Shown: positions 39,271-46,805 of the stretch, piece by piece | Layout: each line of letters begins with the position of its first letter | How positions within the stretch are numbered: the first letter of the stretch is position 1 | Assembly: GCF_018310535.1 (NCBI RefSeq) | Contig: NZ_CP074102.1 | Coordinates: 4,340,001 to 4,404,000 of the forward strand | From: Streptomyces mirabilis | GTDB taxonomy: Bacteria > Actinomycetota > Actinomycetes > Streptomycetales > Streptomycetaceae | DNA length: 64,000 nt | Reading direction: 5' to 3' | Notes under the pieces: model-generated | Told to the model about the DNA's origin: nothing | Database searches by the model: none | Seen by the model: only the letters and a program-made list of their open reading frames with translations | Program-made: the position numbers and the translations under genes

Positions 39271-40875
39271 ATGAGCGACAGCGAAGCACCTCCCGCGGTG
39301 GCACCCGAAGGTGTGAGCGGCGCCCGTGGGCTCCCCCAGGAGGCCCTGGAGATCGCCTCCGGTTACGCGTTCTCCGGACCCGCGCTCGACCTGGGCGCAC
39401 TGCTCTGGGACGGGCGGTGTCTGCCGGACGCCCGGATCCGCATTCCGCTGCTCGTGCTCAACCGGCACGGGCTGGTCGCCGGAGCCACCGGCACCGGTAA
39501 GACCAAGACGCTGCAGCTGATCGCCGAGCAGTTGTCCGCGCAGGGCGTGCCGGTGTTCCTCGCCGACATCAAGGGTGATGTCTCCGGGATCTCGGCGCCG
39601 GGCGTGTCGAACGACAAGGTGCTGGCGCGTGCCCAGGAGGTCCACCAGGAGTGGACGCCGACCGCCTGCCCGGCCGAGTTCTACGCGCTCGGCGGCATGG
39701 GCAAGGGCATCCCCGTACGGGCGACGGTCACCAGCTTCGGCCCGGTCCTGTTGTCCAAGGTGCTCCAGCTCAACCAGACCCAGGAGCAGTCGCTCGGCCT
39801 GATCTTCCACTACGCCGACCAGAAGGGTCTGGAACTGTTCGACCTCAAGGACCTGCGGGCCGTCGTCACCTTCCTGACCTCGGACGAGGGCAAGGCGGAG
39901 CTGAAGGGCATCGGTGGCCTGTCGCCCGCGACGGCGGGCGTGATCCTGCGCTCCCTGACCGCCTTCGAGGCGCAGGGCATGAGCCCGTTCTTCGGGGAGC
40001 CGGAGTTCGACACGAGCGAGCTGCTGCGGACGGCTTCGGACGGGCGCGGGACGGTGTCCGTCCTCGAACTCCCCGAGGTCCAGGACAAACCGCGGCTCTT
40101 CTCGACCTTCCTGATGTGGATGCTCGCCGATCTCTTCCACGACCTCCCGGAGGTCGGCGACATCGACAAGCCGAAACTGGTCTTCTTCTTCGACGAGGCG
40201 CACCTGCTCTTCACCGACGCGTCGAAGGCCTTCCTGGAGTCGATCACCCAGACCGTGCGGCTCATTCGTTCGAAGGGGGTCGGCGTCTTCTTCGTGACGC
40301 AGACCCCGAAGGACGTGCCGTCCGACGTCCTCGCCCAGCTCGGCAACCGTGTCCAGCACGCGTTGCGCGCCTTCACACCGGACGACCAGAAGGCGCTGAA
40401 GGCCACGGTGAAGACCTTCCCCAACTCCGCGTACGACCTGGAGGAGGTCCTCACCGGCATCGGCACCGGGGAGGCCGTGGTGACCGTGCTGAGCGAGAAG
40501 GGCGCGCCGACGCCGGTCGCGGCAACCCGGCTGCGGGCCCCGCAGTCCCTGATGGGCCCCGTCGATCCGGCCGCGCTGGACCGGGCGGTGCAGGCGTCCC
40601 CGCTGTACGGGCGCTACGCGCAGGCGGTCGACCGCGAGTCCGCGTACGAGAAGCTCGCGGCCCGGGACGCGGCAGCCGCGCAGACCGCCGCCCAGGCGGC
40701 TCCGGAGGCCGGGCGGGCGCCCGCGAAGGGCGGTGGCCGGGCGAAGGAGGAACCCTCGGTCGTCGAACAGGTCGTCGGCAGCGGCATTTTCAAGTCCCTG
40801 GCGCGGTCGATGGGCACGCAGATCGGCAGGGAGATCACCCGCTCCCTCTTCGGAACGGCTCGGCGCAGACGGTAG
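39271..40875 (+). CDS. HerA-like helicase/translocase ATPase (DUF853)
   Basis: A 534-residue RecA-fold ATPase. Walker A is GATGTGKT (residues 71-78), and DIKGDVSG follows. Walker B is LVFFFDEAHLLF (about 306-317), with the sensor motif FFVTQTPKDVPSDVLAQLGN (about 347-366) and arginine-rich helices after. DUF853/HerA_C relatives (E. coli YjgR) are soluble hexameric ATPases of uncertain role; true HerA works with NurA in end resection, and no nurA is seen here. The C-terminal 80 residues are an Ala-rich linker and a basic helix (GTQIGREITRSLFGTARRRR). The ATG at 39271 follows GGGG. A heptamer repeat array lies downstream. Confidence 0.9.
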   Translation: MSDSEAPPAVAPEGVSGARGLPQEALEIASGYAFSGPALDLGALLWDGRCLPDARIRIPLLVLNRHGLVAGATGTGKTKTLQLIAEQLSAQGVPVFLADIKGDVSGISAPGVSNDKVLARAQEVHQEWTPTACPAEFYALGGMGKGIPVRATVTSFGPVLLSKVLQLNQTQEQSLGLIFHYADQKGLELFDLKDLRAVVTFLTSDEGKAELKGIGGLSPATAGVILRSLTAFEAQGMSPFFGEPEFDTSELLRTASDGRGTVSVLELPEVQDKPRLFSTFLMWMLADLFHDLPEVGDIDKPKLVFFFDEAHLLFTDASKAFLESITQTVRLIRSKGVGVFFVTQTPKDVPSDVLAQLGNRVQHALRAFTPDDQKALKATVKTFPNSAYDLEEVLTGIGTGEAVVTVLSEKGAPTPVAATRLRAPQSLMGPVDPAALDRAVQASPLYGRYAQAVDRESAYEKLAARDAAAAQTAAQAAPEAGRAPAKGGGRAKEEPSVVEQVVGSGIFKSLARSMGTQIGREITRSLFGTARRRR

Positions 40876-40904
40876 CCGCCAGCCGGTAGTTGGTAGTCGG
40901 TGTT

Positions 40905-40967
40905 TGTCATCTGTCATCTGTCATCTGTGACCTGTGACCTGTGACCTGTGACCTGTGACCTGTCAGC
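40905..40967 (+). repeat. Heptamer tandem array downstream of the HerA-like gene
   Basis: Nine exact 7-base units: TGTCATC three times, TGTGACC five times, TGTCAGC once. It is intergenic, 30 bases past the stop. On the opposite strand the first type reads GATGACA, like GATGAGT in the array at 25511. Confidence 0.95.
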
Positions 40968-41048
40968 TGACAGGAAGTGAGGCGAGCGCCCCGCACGCGG
41001 TCGGGGCGCCCGCCTCGGTGTTCCCTCGGTTGTGCCAGGCCGTTGTGC

Positions 41049-41195
41049 CTAGCTGTTTCCGTGCTCCTTGGGCGAGGGCGTCCGCACCTGCCGGGCGTCA
41101 GGAGCGGTCCTGGACTCGGGCTGCGGCTTGGGCGTGTTGCGGACGGCTTCCGCGCGCAGGAGGGCGCGCAGGACCGCGTACGGGTCGGTGGGCAT
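41049..41195 (-). CDS. Small protein of unknown function
   Basis: A 48-residue protein beginning MPTDPYAVLRALLRAEAVRN with AAGGA seven bases upstream. The first 20 residues form a plausible amphipathic helix, and the rest is polar and Pro-rich (TPKPQPESRTAPDARQV). I recall similar short Streptomyces proteins at this position, which supports it, but no function is known. It lies 70 bases downstream of another small gene on the same strand. Confidence 0.6.
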   Translation of the reverse strand: MPTDPYAVLRALLRAEAVRNTPKPQPESRTAPDARQVRTPSPKEHGNS

Positions 41196-41265
41196 GACTG
41201 TGTCCTTGCGTTCGCTGGTGCACTGACTGGCTGGTGGGGACGGTCCGGAGGCCGGGCCGGGCCTG

Positions 41266-41607
41266 TCAGCAGCGCAGGACCACTGAGCGCAGGGCGTGCA
41301 GTGTGCGGGAGTGCGACGGCGGTACGCGACGGGGGCGGGACGCCGGCTCCGGGCCGTCGGGAGCGGTCGGTGCGGGGCGCAGCGGGTTGAGGGGGTGGTG
41401 GTCCTGCCGGGTGGGCGGGCGAAGGGCCGTGTCGAGTACGTCGTGTTCGGCGCCACAGTCCGTTTCGGCGGAGGCCGCGACGGGGGTCGGGGCGAGGGCG
41501 TCGACGTGGGTGCCCGCCGCGAGGATCGTGACGACGAGGAGCGTCAGAACCCGCATCCACACGTGCCGGTGCGGCGGGCGCGGCCGGCGGTGCGGAGAGG
41601 GGCTCAT
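41266..41607 (-). CDS. Small secreted or membrane-anchored protein
   Basis: About 113 residues starting MSPSPHRRPRPPHRHVWMRV; longer in-frame starts exist up to 41670, and no ribosome site settles the choice. One hydrophobic segment (VLTLLVVTILAAGTHVDALA, about residues 20-39) could be a signal anchor. The mature part is Pro/Arg-rich and has a Cys in AETDCGAEHDVLD; it ends with HALRSVVLRC, which looks conserved. Function unknown. It is cotranscribed with, or close to, the 48-residue gene downstream. Confidence 0.55.
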   Translation of the reverse strand: MSPSPHRRPRPPHRHVWMRVLTLLVVTILAAGTHVDALAPTPVAASAETDCGAEHDVLDTALRPPTRQDHHPLNPLRPAPTAPDGPEPASRPRRVPPSHSRTLHALRSVVLRC

Positions 41608-41721
41608 AGGAGGTCGTGTCCCCATCCGGAGTGGGTGGTTCATCGGGTCGGCGGCGAGATCCGCCCTCATGGGCTACCGGTGAGGCGCGGAGTTGACGTA
41701 CGGCGTGGACGCGTCGTTCGG

Positions 41722-42381
41722 TCAGACGACGGCCGGGATGTGCTTGGCGCGGCCGCGGATCACGAACGCCGTGATGATTTCCGTGACGCCGACCGCGATG
41801 AGCCAGCAGCCGCCGACGAGGGTGAGGACGGCGACCGAGGTGAACGGGGACACGATCAGGACGATCCCCGCGAGGAAGCTGACGATTCCGAGGAAGATCT
41901 GCCAGCCGCGGGCCGGCACGGTCGGGTCGGACGCGGCGGCCAGGGTCTGGGTGATGCCGCGGAACAGCCAGCCGATGCCGATCCACAGGGCGAGCAGGAG
42001 GGTCGACTGCATCGGGCCCCGGAAGCAGAACAGGCCGAGCAGGATCGAGAGGGCACCGCTGATGAAGGCCATGACGCGCAGCGAGGTCGCGACGTGGGTG
42101 CCGAACGCGGCGACGAGCTGGAGTACGCCGCTGAAGAGCAGGTAGAGGCCGAAGAGCACGCCCGCGGCGAGCAGGGAGGCGCCCGGCCAGACCAGCACCA
42201 GCACGCCCAGGACGAAGGCCGCGATGCCGGCGAGCAGGACGGCTTGCCAGGCGCTGCGGGCGATGAGGTGCAGGGGGCCTTCGGGGGCGACGTGCGGCTC
42301 GCGGTCGTGGATGTGGCGGTCGTGGATGTGGCGGTCGTCGTACTGCGGGCCGTGGCGGGGAGCGTTCGGTACCTCACTCAT
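41722..42381 (-). CDS. HdeD-family multi-pass membrane protein
   Basis: A 219-residue protein with about six membrane helices in three hairpins, such as AVLLAGIAAFVLGVLVLVWP, ASLLAAGVLFGLYLLFSGVL, and WQIFLGIVSFLAGIVLIVSP. It matches the DUF308/HdeD family, linked in E. coli to acid resistance at high cell density. The N-terminus has a repeated DRHIHDRHIHDRE element encoded by an 18-bp duplication (GGTCGTGGATGTGGC). ATG 42381 starts MSEVPNAP; the longer frame upstream crosses a dispersed repeat. Function here is unproven. Confidence 0.82.
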   Translation of the reverse strand: MSEVPNAPRHGPQYDDRHIHDRHIHDREPHVAPEGPLHLIARSAWQAVLLAGIAAFVLGVLVLVWPGASLLAAGVLFGLYLLFSGVLQLVAAFGTHVATSLRVMAFISGALSILLGLFCFRGPMQSTLLLALWIGIGWLFRGITQTLAAASDPTVPARGWQIFLGIVSFLAGIVLIVSPFTSVAVLTLVGGCWLIAVGVTEIITAFVIRGRAKHIPAVV

Positions 42382-42479
42382 GCTCCATGCTCTGGCCGGG
42401 CGGGGCCGCCCTGCCACCGCGGTGACCCATCCGACGGACCCACGGGCGGCCTCGTCCGCGAACGCCGGACGGGCTGAAG

Positions 42480-42540
42480 ACGCGGGGCGAAGCCCCCGCC
42501 CGAGGGGTGCGGGGAACTGCGCGACCAGCCCCCACCATCC
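42480..42540 (-). repeat. Dispersed Streptomyces intergenic repeat
   Basis: On the minus strand it reads GGGCTGGTCGCGCAGTTCCC, then CGCACCCCTCGGGCGGGGGC. Such sequences recur between genes in many Streptomyces genomes; a related copy lies near 31110. The CCCCGCCC parts can fold. Function unknown. Confidence 0.6.
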
Positions 42541-42580
42541 CGCAGCCGACAAACTCGCCCCGGGGTCGGAAAGTGGCGGG

Positions 42581-43165
42581 TTACTTGCCGGAGGCCTTCG
42601 CCTGGGCCTTCATTTCCTGTTTGTGGGCGCGGACCTTCGCCAGGGACTCCGGGTCGGTGATGTCGGCGACGGAGCGGAAGGAGTCGAGCTCGCCGTACGC
42701 CCCCGCCGCCTCGCGCCAGCCCTTGGGCCGCACACCGAACTGCTTGCCGAGGAGGGCCAGGAAGATCTGGGCCTTCTGGGCGCCGAAGCCGGGCAGTTCC
42801 TTGAGCCGCCGCAGCAACTCCTCGCCGGTCGTGACGCCCTCCCAGACCTTGGCCGCGTTCCCGTCGTAGTGCTCCACGAGGTACTGGCACAGCTGCTGGA
42901 TCCGCTTGGCCATGGACCCGGGATAGCGATGCACGGCCGGCTTCGCGGTGAGCAGCGCGGCGAACTTCTCCGGGTCGTACGCGGCGATCTCGTGCGCGTC
43001 CAACTCGTCCGCACCCATGCGCGAGGCGATCGTGCGCGGTCCCTTGAACGCCCACTCCATCGGCACCTGCTGGTCCAGCAGCATCCCGGTCAGGGCGGCG
43101 AGGGGACTGCGGCTGAGCAGCGCGTCCGCTTCGGGATCCTGGGCGATGTGAAGGCTGACGTCCAT
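42581..43165 (-). CDS. HhH-GPD-type base-excision DNA repair protein
   Basis: A 194-residue protein of the HhH-GPD glycosylase superfamily. LLSRSPLAALTGMLLDQQVP (about residues 16-35) is the opening helix pair, and LLRRLKELPGFGAQKAQIFL (about 118-137) is the helix-hairpin-helix with the LPGxG pattern. The catalytic Lys or Asp usual at the end of the motif cannot be confirmed; the following segment reads FLALLGKQFGVRPKGW. Actinobacterial members of this short class are labelled DNA repair proteins but have not been tested. It is a single gene near the siderophore-interacting protein gene. Confidence 0.85.
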   Translation of the reverse strand: MDVSLHIAQDPEADALLSRSPLAALTGMLLDQQVPMEWAFKGPRTIASRMGADELDAHEIAAYDPEKFAALLTAKPAVHRYPGSMAKRIQQLCQYLVEHYDGNAAKVWEGVTTGEELLRRLKELPGFGAQKAQIFLALLGKQFGVRPKGWREAAGAYGELDSFRSVADITDPESLAKVRAHKQEMKAQAKASGK

Positions 43166-43201
43166 GCCTCGATGATCCCGCGTGAGGGTGCGGAACGCCT
43201 C

Positions 43202-43927
43202 TCAGGCCCCCGTGCGCCAGTGGCCCATGGCATTCACCCGTTGTCTCGGGACGGAGAGTTCCTTGCGGACGTACGTCGTGAGGGCCCGGGTCGTGGTGGT
43301 GTCGCAGGTGATCCTGACGTACGGGGCGGACTGGTCCTTGAGGAGGTCGGGGAGGGACTCCTTGACCCGGGTGACGAGAGGGGCACCCCGGCGCGGGACG
43401 GCGCGCAGGTCGTGGAGTGCCGGGCGGGTGCGGAGCGGGAGCCCGTCCGTGCCGTGGTCCGTCTCGAACCAGATCGTCGCCGGGACCGTACCGACCGCCT
43501 CCAGGAGGGAGTTGAGGGCGGGGAGGGAGGCCGAGTCGGCGACGGCGAAGACGTGGGACGGGGCCGGGTCCGGCTCCGTGAACGCGGTGCCGTGGACCGT
43601 GGCCTCGATGGTGTCCCCGGGCTTCGCCGCCCGCGCCCAGTCGCTCGCGCGCCCCTCGTGCAGTGCGAACTCCAGTCCGAAGGTGCCGTTCGCCGGGTCG
43701 GGGTCGACCAGGGTGTACGCCCGCTGGTGCGGCTTGCCCGCGTTGTCGAACCACAGCCGGACCCACATGGTCGGGTGCACTCCGGTCGCCGCGAGCATGC
43801 CGCCGTCGGTGAGGCGCAGGCGCCGGTGGCGCGGGGTGATGTCATCGGCTCCGGTCACCGTGAACTCGAAGTCCTTGCCGCGCAGCAGCTTGAGTACCGC
43901 GCCTTCCCAGCCATGCCCCTGGCCCAT
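43202..43927 (-). CDS. Siderophore-interacting protein (ferric-siderophore reductase, ViuB family)
   Basis: A 241-residue FAD/NAD(P)H-dependent reductase that releases iron from ferric siderophores. The FAD part holds HPTMWVRLWFDNAGKPHQRAY and TLVDPDPANGTFGLEFALHE; the RAY(T/S) pattern binds FAD. The SIP C-terminal NAD(P)-like part includes HVFAVADSASLPALNSLLEA and WFETDHGTDG. It is divergent from the penicillin acylase gene, with a perfect-type iron box between them, so it should be repressed by DmdR when iron is plentiful. It is monocistronic. Confidence 0.92.
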   Translation of the reverse strand: MGQGHGWEGAVLKLLRGKDFEFTVTGADDITPRHRRLRLTDGGMLAATGVHPTMWVRLWFDNAGKPHQRAYTLVDPDPANGTFGLEFALHEGRASDWARAAKPGDTIEATVHGTAFTEPDPAPSHVFAVADSASLPALNSLLEAVGTVPATIWFETDHGTDGLPLRTRPALHDLRAVPRRGAPLVTRVKESLPDLLKDQSAPYVRITCDTTTTRALTTYVRKELSVPRQRVNAMGHWRTGA

Positions 43928-43968
43928 CGGCTCTCCACCCCTCGCGTACGATTTCGCCCCAATGGAAG

Positions 43969-43987
43969 TTAGGTTAGCCTAACCTCA
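43969..43987. promoter_or_regulatory. Iron box (DmdR/DtxR operator)
   Basis: TTAGGTTAGCCTAACCTCA matches the 19-bp actinobacterial iron box, with a 16-base perfect core palindrome AGGTTAGCCTAACCT (15 of the central bases). It lies between the divergent reductase and acylase genes, 19 bases from the acylase start and 41 from the reductase start, so it can control both. Confidence 0.92.
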
Positions 43988-44005
43988 TAAAAGTGGGGAT
44001 GGATT

Positions 44006-46117
44006 GTGACCGCCGAGCTCTACCGTGACCCTTGGGGGATCCCCCACCTGCGCGCCACCGGCGCCCGCGCCCTCGCCCGTGCCCAGGGGCGTGTCACCGC
44101 CCTCGACCGTGCCTGGCAACTGGAGGTCGAACGGCACCGTTCGCAGGGCACGTCCGCCGCGTTCCTCGGCGCCGAGGCCGTCGGCTGGGACCGGTTCGCA
44201 CGCCGGGCCCGGCTCGACGACACCGCGAGACGTTGCTTCACGGCGCTGGAGAGACGGGATCCGGAGACCGCCGACTGGGTCGTCGCGTACGTCGACGGGG
44301 TCAACGAGGGACTGGCCGAAGGCGCCGGGCGCGCACCGGAGTTCGCGGAGACCGGGCTCGCCCCGGGGCGCTGGGAGCCCTGGACCCCGCTCGGCGTCTG
44401 GCTCGGCGCGCACATCCTCTTCGCCGGTTTCCCCGCCAAGCTGTGGAGGGAGGAGGTCGTCCGCCGGATCGGACCGGAGGCCGTGGACCTCTTCGCCGCC
44501 GACGGTCCCGGCACCTCCGGCAGCAACGGTTGGCTCGTCACGGGCGAGCGGACCGGCGCCGGGCAGCCCGTCATCGCGGGCGACCCCCACCGCTTCATCG
44601 AGGACCCCGGCGTCTACCAGCAGATCCACCTCTCCTGCCCGGAGTTCGACGTCGTCGGCCTCGCCGTCCCCGGCGTCCCGGGAATCGCCCACTTCGCCCA
44701 CACGGGCACGGTCGCCTGGGCCATCACCAACGCGATGGCCGACTACCAGGACCTGTACCGGGAACGACTGCGACGCGTCGGACCCCAGGGACCGGAGGGA
44801 ACGGGCAGCTGGGAGGCGCTCGACCCGGACGGGGAGTGGCGGGCCGTCGCCCGGCACATGGAGACGGTCGAGGTGGCGGGCGGTGAACCCGTCGAGGTCG
44901 AGGTTGTCGAGACCCCGCGCGGACCGGTCGTCATCGGGGGAGCGGAGATGACCGAGGGCGTCGAACCCATCAGCCTCCGCTACCCGGCCCGCGTCACCGA
45001 AGACCTCGGCTTCAGCGCGCTCCTCCCCCTCCTCAGGGCCCGCGAAGTCGCCGACGTCGACCGGGCGTTCGACCACTGGGCCGAGCCCGTGAACGTCGTC
45101 CAGGCCGCCGACACGGAGGGCGGCGTACTGCACCGGGTCGCCGGCCGGGTCCCGCTGCGCGGCGCGGACAACCGCACCCGGATCGTCGCCGCCTGGGAGC
45201 CCGGGCACGAATGGCTGGGCTGGCACGAAATGCCGTACGGGACGGTCGAGGACGGCGTCGCCGTGATGGCGAACCAGCGCGGCCCCGCCGGTCCGCTCGG
45301 CGTCGAGTTCGCCCCGTTCCACCGTGCCGCCCGGATCCGGCAACTCCTCGACGAGCGGCCGAAGTGGTCGGCCCAGGACATGGCGGACATCCATATGGAC
45401 ACCCATCTGGCCTCCGCCGCACCCCTGATGGGCCACCTCGCCGCCCTCGACGGACTCGGCATCGAGGCGACCGCCCTGCGCGACTGGCTGCTCGGCTGGG
45501 ACCGCCGGATGGCGGCCGACAGCATGGCGGCGGCCGCCTACTCCGCGGTGCGCGGCGCGGTCGTACGGCGGCTCGCCGCGCACCCCGCCTTCGCCGCGCT
45601 GGCCGACCCGCCCGCGTACCCCGAGGTCTTCCGCCCCTGGCTCGCCCTCCTCCCCCGCGTCGGCCTCGCCCTCGAACACCTGCTGAAGGCCGAGGAGTTG
45701 TACGGCATCGACCGCGCCGCCCTCGTCCGCGAGGCCGTCGAGGAGGCGGCCGCACAACCGCTCGGCGTCTGGGGCGACACCCACCGCCTCGCGCCCTGGC
45801 GCGCGCTCACGACCACCTCGTACGACGAACCGGGGCTCTCCGGAGACCACGACTGCGTGCTGTGCACCTCGACGGTCCCCGGCCTGACCGACCTGAGCGC
45901 GCGCGGCCCGGCGGCCCGTTACGTCTGGGACCTCGCCGACCGCCGCCAGAGCCTCTGGGTGGTCCCCTTCGGCGCCTCGGGGGTCCCGGGCTCGGCCCAC
46001 CACCGCGACCAACTCCCCTTGTGGCTCAAGGGAGAACTGGCCCCGGTCGTCACCGACTGGAGCCGGCTGACACAGGAGCAGGAGACAGAGAAGGTTGAGG
46101 ACAACCATGAGCAGTGA
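44006..46117 (+). CDS. Penicillin-acylase-family N-terminal-nucleophile hydrolase, cytosolic
   Basis: A 703-residue Ntn hydrolase. After an alpha part of 172 residues comes GTSGSNGWLVTGERT; autocleavage before Ser173 would expose the catalytic N-terminal Ser of the beta part. Other family features are AGDPHRFIEDPG, GLAVPGVPGIAHFAHTGTVA and AWAITNAMADYQDLYRER. No signal peptide exists: the protein begins MTAELYRDPWGIPHLRA directly in the catalytic domain, unlike penicillin G acylase or PvdQ. GTG 44006 is the start. It sits behind an iron box and overlaps a siderophore-type acyltransferase gene, so a role in siderophore acyl trimming is inferred. Confidence 0.9.
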   Translation: MTAELYRDPWGIPHLRATGARALARAQGRVTALDRAWQLEVERHRSQGTSAAFLGAEAVGWDRFARRARLDDTARRCFTALERRDPETADWVVAYVDGVNEGLAEGAGRAPEFAETGLAPGRWEPWTPLGVWLGAHILFAGFPAKLWREEVVRRIGPEAVDLFAADGPGTSGSNGWLVTGERTGAGQPVIAGDPHRFIEDPGVYQQIHLSCPEFDVVGLAVPGVPGIAHFAHTGTVAWAITNAMADYQDLYRERLRRVGPQGPEGTGSWEALDPDGEWRAVARHMETVEVAGGEPVEVEVVETPRGPVVIGGAEMTEGVEPISLRYPARVTEDLGFSALLPLLRAREVADVDRAFDHWAEPVNVVQAADTEGGVLHRVAGRVPLRGADNRTRIVAAWEPGHEWLGWHEMPYGTVEDGVAVMANQRGPAGPLGVEFAPFHRAARIRQLLDERPKWSAQDMADIHMDTHLASAAPLMGHLAALDGLGIEATALRDWLLGWDRRMAADSMAAAAYSAVRGAVVRRLAAHPAFAALADPPAYPEVFRPWLALLPRVGLALEHLLKAEELYGIDRAALVREAVEEAAAQPLGVWGDTHRLAPWRALTTTSYDEPGLSGDHDCVLCTSTVPGLTDLSARGPAARYVWDLADRRQSLWVVPFGASGVPGSAHHRDQLPLWLKGELAPVVTDWSRLTQEQETEKVEDNHEQ

Positions 46118-46775
46118 GCCGTACGCCGCCGACCGCGAGGCCGTGCACGAGCAGAAGATCGACGGCTTCGGGACCGTGCGCGTCCTGCCCGTCGAGCCGC
46201 ACGCCGACCTGGACGTCATCCACCGCTGGGTGAGCGAGGAGCGTGCCGTGTTCTGGGGCATGAACGGGCTCACGAAGCAGCAGGTGCTGGAGACGTACGT
46301 CCACCTGGACTCGCTCGACACCCACCACGCCTTCCTCGCGCTCAAGGACGGCGAGCCCGCCGCGCTCTTCCAGACGTACGAGCCCGAGGCCGACCGGGTC
46401 AGCGAGTGCTACGCCGTCGAGCCCGGCGACATCGGCGTCCACCTGCTGATCGGCCCCGCGGGGTCCGGCGGTGGCCGGGCGGGCTGGTCGTCCGCGCTGC
46501 TGACCGCGTTCACCGTGTACGTGCTGATCGGCCTCGACCGGCAGCGGGTCGTGGTCGAACCCGACGCGCGCAACGAGAAGGCGATCACGCGCCTGATCCG
46601 GCAGGGCTTCGTACCCGGCCGGGAGATCGTGCTTCCCGAAATCGACCTTCCCGAGGTCTACTTGCCCGAGAAGCGGGCCCGGCTGGCCTTCCTGACGCGG
46701 GAGGCGGCCCTCGCAGGGGTTTCCCCGCTGGGCTCGTCGGCGGGTTCCCCGGTGGGCTCCTCGCCGGGAGAGTGA
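46107..46775 (+). CDS. Siderophore-type GNAT acyltransferase (AlcB/IucB/MbtK family)
   Basis: A 222-residue acyl-CoA N-acyltransferase. The family features are VLPVEPHADLDVIHRWVSEE, AVFWGMNGLTKQQVLETYVH, ALFQTYEPEADRVSECYAVE, DIGVHLLIGP and VVVEPDARNEKAITRLIRQG. Such enzymes acylate hydroxylamine or lysine side chains in hydroxamate siderophores. ATG 46107 (GAGG eight bases upstream) overlaps the acylase stop by 11 bases, so the two are translationally coupled and iron-regulated. The last 30 residues are low complexity (GSSAGSPVGSSPGE). No siderophore synthetase gene is nearby, so it may act on a product made elsewhere. Confidence 0.9.
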   Translation: MSSEPYAADREAVHEQKIDGFGTVRVLPVEPHADLDVIHRWVSEERAVFWGMNGLTKQQVLETYVHLDSLDTHHAFLALKDGEPAALFQTYEPEADRVSECYAVEPGDIGVHLLIGPAGSGGGRAGWSSALLTAFTVYVLIGLDRQRVVVEPDARNEKAITRLIRQGFVPGREIVLPEIDLPEVYLPEKRARLAFLTREAALAGVSPLGSSAGSPVGSSPGE

Positions 46776-46805
46776 GCACGGCGCCGGATTCGTCCGTACG
46801 TATCC

